A stretch of DNA of 64,000 bases. It comes from Eretmocerus hayati (Eukaryota > Arthropoda > Insecta > Hymenoptera > Aphelinidae). Below are positions 55,745 to 64,000 of the stretch, piece after piece. A program made the position numbers and the translations under genes. How positions within the stretch are numbered: position 1 is the first letter of the stretch; each line of letters begins with the position of its first letter. Location: positions 96,939,338-97,003,337 of the forward strand of contig CM056744.1 in assembly GCA_029851415.1 (NCBI GenBank), read 5' to 3'. Under the pieces are notes generated by a model. It saw only the letters and a list, made by a program, of their open reading frames with translations. It did no database searches and was not told where the DNA came from.

Positions 55745-56430
55745 AACATATCACGATCAACAGAACTGCAACTTTCTTAGCTATATTCCTGAGCCGCGAG
55801 TTCTATTGAGAAGGTTACCGACTGTCGGTAAAGAAATTTGGGCTAGGAATTCAGAGTTTGATGGACATTTACTTATTGCGGTCAACACGACTGCAATTTT
55901 TCTAGCTTCACTCTTTAATCGCAAGGTATACTGAAAAAGTTACCGACTGTCGGTAAAGAAATTGGGATCAGGAATTCAAATTTTGTACGCAGCATTTTTT
56001 GCTTCTAGACGGAGAACTCAGTACGGTCAAATTCGAAGAATTTTTCAATACCCCACATTGCGGGCCACACTGGTTGGTTGGAGCTGATACATATTTAACA
56101 TTAATCTTGTAATGTTTCGTACTACACTAGAGTTAGATTTGAATTGATCCTGAAAACGGAGAAAACATCCACACAACAATGTCATGCCAAGGGGAGGATA
56201 AAATTCTTCGTGAGAAATATCAACATGAGTATTAACGTAGAAAAGCATACATTTTGTGTTTAGTTTTTGGGTTTCTATGATTATCTTCCTAGCAAAGTGA
56301 GGGCAACGTAGAATGGTATCAATAATCCCACCTTCCATCATAAACAGCTCACAGTTGCAAATGAAGACAACAATCTTACGTTAGAACTATGGGTAAGAAA
56401 TTACCGACCGTCGGTAAAGAGCCCTCAAAT
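55745..56430. repeat. Repeats carrying palindrome TACCGAC(T/C)GTCGGTA
   Basis: The 15-bp palindrome occurs at 55816-55830, 55941-55955 and 56402-56416, each followed by AAGA. The first two copies sit in about 125-bp direct repeats (also sharing CAACA(G/C)(A/G)ACTGCAA and AGGAATTCA). The third is more diverged around the core. No gene here. Confidence 0.7.
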
Positions 56431-59400
56431 CTTGAACAAACAATTTAAGACTTCGCAGCGATTTTCGCTCTTATTTTTTCTTGTATGAACACGAGCTCAG
56501 CGTGTCTACACGAGAAAAAGTCCTTCCTCAGCTCGAGAGTCCAAGGGCTTTTAGAGGAGCACAGTTGGTGCTACAGCAATATCGGCTCTCTACTCTGTGG
56601 TGGTATATAGGATGTAAGGTGAATGCAAGGGGGCGAGGAAAACATTGCGCGGGCGCGCAAGCAGGCGTTCGGATTGCCGTATCAGACAAGGGATGATGGT
56701 GGTGGTGGTGGCGGCGAGGGTGGGCATACGTAATCTGCTAATGGACTCTCCCTCTCTGCTCAAATTCACCCTCGTATCGCCTTTTCCTATAGATATATAC
56801 TATATATTCCAACGTATCAAGCTTCTGGCTCCTCCCGTCATTCGCTCCCACCCTTTTGATTTTCCTATCCTCCCCCGTAGTGAAAAAGAAAGAGATATAT
56901 ATAGAGTATTTGAACTCTTTTTTTTTCTCTCGTTCTATTTCTTCCTTTCTTTCCGAGCGCACGCATGACGCGACGTTTTTGCTTGCAAGCTCCTCTTTAC
57001 TTTGCTGACGCGCTTTGCTCGCTTATATCCTCTTTCTATATTGCTTCTTTCACTCATTCTCTTTTCGTCTATTACGGTCAATGCGCGTCCGTGCGAATGC
57101 GATCGTGAAGAATCGATGGTTTTGGAATGATGCTTTTATGCTGAAGTAGGGCTTGCCTGGAAATTGATTGGTGGGTCGTTAATCTCTTGGGACGATATCT
57201 ATATAGCTTTCTTCTGTGGAGAGCGAGAAACTATTGTGTCACATCGACTTTTATCTTTAAAATTAGAATATTGTTCTTTCAAGAGGGTGCTGCAGTTCTT
57301 TTTTCACACTTCTAATGAGTTGTAACCGAGTGCGTAATGATGTGCTTTGATTTTCCTTGATTACAAATTCACCAAAACAAAAGGTCCAAGAATTTAAGCG
57401 TCGTTTGTACTTTGTAATCATTTTCTGGCAATGCTCAATAAATCGAGGATTTTTATTTTTATCGAGTTACCTCTAAACACGATGTAAAATTCAGCATTCG
57501 ATAAAATACAAGTAGATTCTGAATTTCGATCAACACCATCATAAGATCCAAGGGAAAATTGAATGTAGTAAATTTTATTATGAATTGGTCGAAGAAATTC
57601 GACAGGATTAATTTTGGGGTAGACGAATACTTTGAAAGATGCTCTGCACTCCGCAAGCTTAAGAAGGCAATTGACGCGCCATGCTGGGATCAAATTGTTT
57701 CATGAGAATGGGCCTCAAAATTTGAACTCGAAATGTCGTATATTTTTAAGACAATTTTCTCAGTCTCAAAAATTGTCTCCATTGCAGCATGTCAAATTTC
57801 ACAACGTTTCTTGGCGCAGTTAATATAATAAAAATGTATGTTGAAAATTCTTTGCAACTCTCACTCATTTCTGTCTGAGAAGCACTTACGAGAAGTTACT
57901 CAAGACTCGGCTCAAGAACAAGAATTAGGAACTTGCTCTGAATTGATGTCAATTCCATGACCAAGAGCTGATTTGACTTTAAACCTCGCTATGAGCGCAA
58001 TCACCGCAAAAAGTTGCAGTGAAAATACTCATCATTGATTCAACTTTTCATCAATAATTTACAAATTTTGACGTATTTGCTGCGATGGACCGCACCGGCC
58101 GGGCGCACGATTTTTCGTTTTCCAAACTTTATCGACTCACAGACACCCAGAAAACATTCACTGTAACAATATCTATCACGGCGATTCATTCAGTCAAAAA
58201 CACCAGTAATGAGCTAAAGAATGTTTTCTTTATAGAGCCGTGTTTGCCAAATATTACAGAAGTCCAGTTCATGGCCGAAATGGAATGACGGAAAACTGCC
58301 CACGCAGTTAACTTGCGCTAATTTTATCAGCAAGTATCTGGCACCTTCGTGAATATACGCTAAGAACTAAATCTATTGACATAATCATAAACGAGTTGAC
58401 GATTATCCATGTAAACTTGGCTCAACTAATAGTTTTGATAAACTATTCACTCACATTGAAACTAAATGGGCGTAAAAATGACATCAAAGAGATTATATCG
58501 AAAAGACACAATGTCAATGTTGACAAAACCTCCAATCACTGATTAAATATTGAAGATAAAAGTTTTCCCACCAGTCTCATGATTTGTTCCATAATCAAAC
58601 AATCAAAAATTCAAATCAAAAGCTCACATACTTCCATCCATCCTGCCTACATACGATCATTCACCTCTGTACACATACGAAAATTGATCAACCACACCAT
58701 GACTGGTTATTATTATTCATCAACGTTTGACCAATCCCCTTGAGAAAATAGCAAGTCACTGGCCTATACCGATTATTTACAGTACTACCACGAGTTCATC
58801 ACGCGAGCAATTTTTTGAAACGCACCCCCTATTGTCGTTATACCATAAAACGTCATCATCATAATACACCTTGGTCAGTCTATGTGAGGGTCAGTACACT
58901 ATGATCTAGTTGATGTCCGGTATCTACTAAAAGAGGGAGGGGGTGGGGAGAAAGAAGAAAAAATTAATTGCGGAATGATGAAGAGTATAGTGAGATAGAT
59001 AGAGTGCATGAATCACGCCAACATCAGGATCAGGGAGAGCCTAACTATATACATATAATGATACGATGATGCAGATATTGAATGTATAGGGCCAGCTAAT
59101 ATATTTTGGGAGCATCTGCTGTGTTAACTGCCAGATGATCGAATAGTCCTGGTGTGTATTACGTGCACACGCCTATGTGTATTGTTGTAAATAAATGTGC
59201 GTGTGATGGTTGAGTTACCTTGGTATGTTTTAGATCTGTGGTTCAGTATATTAACGCTACTGATGGTAGTTATGGTTGACTGTATTATGTATATTATCGT
59301 GCCACTCGTAATTCTGGTTCTTAGTTATCGTTGGTCCTGTATGGCTATTTTACGAGCTTCGATTGATGAGTTGATTGTAGCCTCGTTAAGGCTTGCAGAA

Positions 59401-59637
59401 TAGTGACTGACTGTGGATATACTAGTATCTCATCATTTGCTGCTCGTAGCTCTTGTGGTGGTTATCGATTCGTAATCATCAATCGCGTGCAAAATGTTCA
59501 AGGTTGTGAGGATGAACTAGAAAGTAGTCTTTGGTAACAGATTTTATAAGTTGTTCAAAAATCAGACAGTCCCGCCCTTCTTTCTGTAACAACTGAAAAT
59601 GGCATGGGGTATCAAATAAATTTGAAATACGTGGGTC

Positions 59638-60133
59638 CTGGGGGTCGATTTTGAATTTTGGTCTAGACTAGGGTCCCTACGAGACAGACGAGATAAGGTA
59701 TTTTCAGTCCGCCATACTTTGCCCAAATCCCGTGTTATTTACTATACCTATATTGACGGAGTTACAATATAGGTGTAGTAAATAACACGGCGCTTGGGCA
59801 AAACATGGCGGACTGAAAAGACCGTGTCTCGACCCGCTCCTAGGGACCCTAGTCTAAACCAGTCGCGCCGGTCTAGTGAACAGAATTTTTCGAGGTATAG
59901 CGCGCAGCCTGCTCATTGATTCGCAATTTCATCGTTCCTCGCTCCGCGAACTTTGGCTTAGGTTAGCTCATATAGCTGCATTTTGCGGTTTTGTGGTCTG
60001 CTTTATATGTAGTTGTTGTCAAATAAACGATGAAATCGTGAATAAACGCGCAGGTCGCGCGCTATACCTCGACAAATTCTGGTCACTAGACCCGCCCGAC
60101 CGGTCTACAATGAAATTTAAAATCGACCCCCAG
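59638..60133. repeat. Inverted-repeat element containing a nested MITE
   Basis: Outer ends CTGGGGGTCGATTTTGAATT and the complement of AAATTTAAAATCGACCCCCA. Further inside, GTCTAGTGAACAGAATTTTT / CGAGGTATAGCGCGC (59,873-59,906) pairs with sequence at 60,054-60,094. The left arm is interrupted by 59668-59852. Confidence 0.7.
59668..59852. mobile_element. Nested 185-bp palindromic MITE
   Basis: Ends CTAGGGTCCCT and AGGGACCCTAG. Long arms pair through CAGTCCGCCAT, TTTGCCCAA and GTGTTATTTACTA. Flanks TCTAGA and TCTAAA could be a diverged target duplication. Removing it restores the arm of the surrounding element. Confidence 0.7.
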
Positions 60134-60186
60134 ATATTAACAAAAAAGCTCGCAACGGAATCTTGAGGACACGGCAAACCCAGCAT

Positions 60187-60498
60187 TTCGGAAGATAAGT
60201 CGAATTTCACTTGACCAAATGACTTGGGATTTCACGTGCATGTATAGAATGCATGTCTAAATCGCTCTACGAAGCCAAATATGTCAATTTTATTGAAAAA
60301 AAGTGTCCAAATGAGGTTTACTCGAGACATCGTAGGTTGTCGCTCTCTAGCAGACGACGTTTGTGTACATCTCGTTTGGATACTTTTTTTTAGTGGAATT
60401 GACTATTTGGCTTCGTAGCGCGATTGAGACATGCATCCTATAGATGTATGTAAAATTCCAAGTCATTTGGTTGAGTAAAATTCGACTTATCCTCCGAA
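60187..60498. repeat. Foldback element adjacent to the nested pair
   Basis: Left CGGAAGATAAGTCGAATTT pairs with the complement of AAATTCGACTTATCCTCCG at the right. The inner match is TACGAAGCCAAATA.GTCAATT against its complement. The centre is near 60,345. No ORF. Confidence 0.7.
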
Positions 60499-60628
60499 CG
60501 GATTCAGGGCTACATTCAATATGGCGGCGGATTACGGCCTGGCCTTAATACCGACTCCGTAAGAAAGCAAGAAAAATGAATTTTCTCAGAAAAAGAGAAA
60601 GATATTTAGATAAAGTGTTTTCAACATA

Positions 60629-61000
60629 TTGGAGATAATATTCGCTCTACCGTTTGAAAGAAGGAAGGAAAAGAATTTTGCTCGAACCGTGGGAATGGCA
60701 GAACACGTTAACGGACATTTATGCAGTTACCCTGATTTTAGGAAAACTGATCATCTGACTCGAACTTTCTTTCGTCTAAGAGGTGAATTTGATCACGGAC
60801 TACAACTTGTTGCAGCCTTTTTATCCGAAAATGGTTTAGGAAATTTCATGAAATCACCAGAGGCATGAATTACATGGGCGGCCCATGCCCAGTCGGTAAA
60901 GATGAACTTTCACATGTTCTTAACTGTAACCTCAATTATTTTCAGAGTGTTGAAGTCACTTTCTTTGGATGGAAGTCCCTATTTTGGACTCTGTGTTCTG
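60629..61000 (+). pseudogene. Possible non-LTR retrotransposon RT C-terminal fragment
   Basis: Two frames read in succession. The first ends near 60,864 (FFRLRGEFDHGLQLVAAFLS). The second, after a frameshift, reads GGPCPVGKDELSHVLNCN. The latter resembles the C-terminal CP.CG-x-E-x-H-x4-C motif of non-LTR reverse transcriptases, with one cysteine changed. There is no catalytic domain, so it is a relic at best. Confidence 0.3.
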
Positions 61001-62665
61001 GAAGAAATCCAATCTCTATATTCGAATGTTTTTTTTTGACAATCGCCCATATAACCTTAAGATGTTATTTTTTTTGAGGAAGTCAAAACTATCTAGATAG
61101 TGTTGTAACAAATTAGAGTTGATAATTGCAAATTTTATTGTCCAGATTAGGCAGATTCATCTCAAAAGAGTTTCTTAGTATTCGTCCAAACCTTGATGTA
61201 TATATCTGAGCAAAAAATTGACGCCCGTGTATTGGGACCAACTCAATTTCCAGCATGATGGTCCCTATTTTCATCAATAAATTCTGGGAACGTTAGTAAT
61301 TTGGGTTTTTTCGTTAACTCTGCGGATGATTCATAGAATACGAAGGAAGTTTGGAGATTTTTTCTGAAAAGAATTCGCCTAAATGAAGTTATTTTCTGAG
61401 CTCTGATATCTGTCTGGATTCTAGAGTCAAAATATAATTAAATTATCGTTCAGAGATTGTTGGCTCCAATATGACCTCCAAAGACCATGTACAGACTCGG
61501 CTTAAAATCATGCCTGAATTCAAAATATGTCACCGTTTGAGTACCAAAAATCAAAAGGGATTTGATCTAAAAAACGCCGTCCTTGTCGAGAGTTTAAGGT
61601 CACAGGTTATGGACCGAATGAGGTATGAGACTTTTTAATCATCTTAGATCTTAATATCGATTCAAGAATATTTTTTTGGTTGATTTACCTCGCGGGATAC
61701 CCTTGGAATGAACCAAGTAGGTGGCAATTTTTGATTTGTGTGCTAATTTTGCACCTCTTGTCTGCAATTCGATCAGTTTTGACTATACTTCATATTTGCA
61801 TATTTGTAACCAAACACGTAATATACCTATCAGCTTTACGAAAAAAATCTAATCGGAGTGAGGCACCTTCCGTACATTGTTTGCAAATCTCAAACGAACA
61901 AGAATCTTGCTCCTGACAATCGAGAGGTTCACTAATATTACTTCGCGCGTGCGGCCGCACTCATATCTCGGCTGATCATACAGTAGAGTCTGGTATCCCA
62001 ACATTACAATAATGGATCTTGAAGAGAGGGTGGCTATCATTCGGGCAATGCTGATGCAGCTCATCTGCAGTAAACTTTGTGTCAACCATACATATACATT
62101 CTAGCCTCTTTCTCGTATCAATACTCACATGTTCATACACTAATATACGGAGCCACACTATGGAATATCCGACGACGACAACCACAGGACATTTCGAGTA
62201 TCCAGAGAAAAATAGGGTACTCTTAGTCCTGGCAAGAGCACATCCTGGTGTGTTTGATCAGGCGACTTGGTCTTATAATCGGGGAGAGGGGGGGTGGATG
62301 CGACGACCCCCCTGCAATTCTCGACGACACGGTTTCACTATATATACATACTTCATCATTGATGCAGATTGTGAATGTTCGTGCGTCGTATGCCAGGCCT
62401 ATTGTCGCCTTGTCCTATTCGAGTATGTGGAATCTGTATATATGGGCGAATTCAATGTAATTTGGCTATTCTGAGACCAAGAACAGTGGTGGTCGAAATT
62501 TCACCCTCAAAAATACTAATACTAATGAAAAAAATTAAGCTGCAATCGGATTTCTTTCAGGTATACTTTCTAGCTTATGTGACATACAAAATGAATTTTC
62601 CGGTTTGTCATGATTTCTCTTAAAATTACGTCAAAGATTATGGCAATTTTTGAAGTATTTCATCA

Positions 62666-63074
62666 CACTGAGAATAAAATATTGCCGTCGGAACAATACG
62701 ACTGTATTGTTACGTGGTATTGCCGTCAGACCAATACTGAATTGTCACCACAGCAAAATAATTTTGTTATTGAACCAATCTGGCACGAATAACCTAAAAA
62801 ATCGTTGGATTATATTTGTCCCTTTGCGGTGCTATCCCGTGCAAAAAATTGGTAGCTTTTGTAGCAAAAGATCCGTAATATGACTGTTAATTCATTAAGT
62901 ATCGGGGCATTTGAAATATGCGCGTTATATTCAACTATTCTGGCTCTAATACCAGATCACCAAATCGTTCTGATAGATTGATGCGATAACAAAATTTGTA
63001 TTGTTCTGCAGCAAATACCATTTTGGTCGTACGACAATACGCATGGTCATACGACCAAGAATTTTTTCTCAGTG
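62666..63074. mobile_element. MITE-like element, CACTGAGAA ends
   Basis: 409 bp beginning CACTGAGAATAAAAT and ending with the complement of CACTGAGAAAAAATT. Inside are repeated short words such as GAACAATACGAC/GTATTGT in both orientations. No ORF and no clear target duplication. Confidence 0.6.
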
Positions 63075-64000
63075 CACGGCTAGAATATTTGATCTAAGAA
63101 CTTATCCGGAGAGCGTTGATCGTAACGGATCTTTATAACAGAAAAATTTCCCTAAAATCATCGTGCAGTCAGCCTGAGGATCAGCTGCTTGTGTAATTCG
63201 TCACCTTATTGTAGGTAGAATTTTATTTCAGGTAATAAAATGTGCTCAAATCATACTATCACATATTTGCTTCTAGCTATCGGCAAGCTCTGTCAAGTTT
63301 TCGGAAAAAGTTTGCGAAAATTAGGCACATATTAGGAACAAAATGTTTACTGTGTTTACAGCGTTGTAAAGTAAAAACAGGGTTTTTACTAGAACAGAAA
63401 GTTACTCCTCTAAATCCCGATTTTGATGTTTAACTGGCGCCTAATCGAAATTCAACGAATATATAAAAACAATTTGGGCCTTATACCACTAAAAGACTGG
63501 ATAAAGTATTGTGACACAAATTGTTCAATAATATCAACAGTAATCTTATGTAAGACTTGGCCCGAACATATTTGATCGTTTTTATTGATTCCTCATTTTT
63601 GAAGGCATAAAATCTACAAGTTACAGTGAAATCACCCATGTATGAGTGTATGGAGTGTTACATACCGCCCGTACGTACCGTAAACAAGAAAACAAGTGTC
63701 GGGGGACGCGCGACTCGACCATCAGAGCTTCTTCATCAGAGTGCATGATAGAAAATAGTAGTTGTCGTGGCGATGATGATCATGATGCAACCGGCACTAG
63801 GTATAATACACATCGCCCTCTTTCTCTCCTCTTTTTTCCCCTTTGCCAATTTTACTAGAAGATATTTGCCTTTCTGTAGCTTCAATACACTTGCCTGTAT
63901 ACGCGGAAGAAGCAAGTAATCGAGAGTGATTGACAAAACTGTATAGTGCGAGCGAGATTTTTGACTGTAGGTTATAGAAAATGTGTCTTCATGTATATTT

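Larger units (their letters stand above)
46546..64000 (+). other. Last SCAPER intron in window (over 17 kb)
   Basis: No further SCAPER exon found. Contains inverted-repeat elements listed separately, a triplicated palindromic motif (55816-56416), a possible retrotransposon fragment (60629-61000), CT-rich and GT-rich stretches around 56,700-57,060, and otherwise AT-rich DNA with short random ORFs. Confidence 0.55.

Noticed and set aside
1..64000. tRNA, rRNA or virus-derived genes
   Set aside because: I looked for tRNA B-box-like sequence, rRNA cores, and viral structural or polymerase motifs and found none that I could support by eye.

Overview
The window is animal nuclear DNA, most likely from an insect. 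The base composition is AT-rich. Genes have small to mid-sized exons with GT-AG introns, and all three recognisable proteins are animal families with close fly and bee-type orthologues. I lean towards Hymenoptera because of the foldback-rich non-coding DNA and an intronless secreted orphan gene, but nothing here proves the order.

Layout. (1) About 1.1-12.5 kb, plus strand: an X11/Mint (APBA) adaptor gene, with PTB and two PDZ domains and the C-terminus PVYI. The first half of the PTB domain is encoded twice, by two separate exons (1079-1489 and about 7359-7832) that end at the identical protein position and phase. A 6-nt microexon candidate sits at the junction to the second PTB half. (2) 12.5-18.3 kb: intergenic or long 3' UTR. 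(3) 18,350-20,048, minus strand: a complete two-exon Ubc13/UBE2N (bendless) E2 gene, with a likely 5' UTR exon near 20,955-21,300. (4) 24,831-26,258, minus strand: an intronless gene for a 475-residue, cysteine-rich, probably secreted protein that I do not recognise. (5) From 30,301 to beyond the right edge, plus strand: SCAPER. Thirteen coding exons (1,337 codons so far) are present. The last two are separated by a 10.7-kb intron, and the final intron (from 46,546) runs to the window end without a further exon that I can identify.

The non-coding DNA is unusually rich in inverted-repeat (foldback/MITE-like) elements. I find at least thirteen, from 36 bp to about 2.3 kb, and most lie in the two giant SCAPER introns. 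They include a 2.3-kb foldback whose arms are degenerate ~71-bp tandem repeats, itself interrupted by a 543-bp insertion with 35-bp direct repeats. They also include a 1.47-kb element with TA flanks, a MITE nested in the arm of another, and two neighbouring GC-rich hairpins.

Functionally the genes are independent. Ubc13 makes K63 ubiquitin chains, X11/Mint is a neuronal scaffold, and SCAPER is a cytoplasmic/ER protein. The strongest leads are the duplicated PTB half-exon with its microexon, the secreted orphan, and the foldback clusters, which would be transcribed as long hairpins inside SCAPER pre-mRNA.
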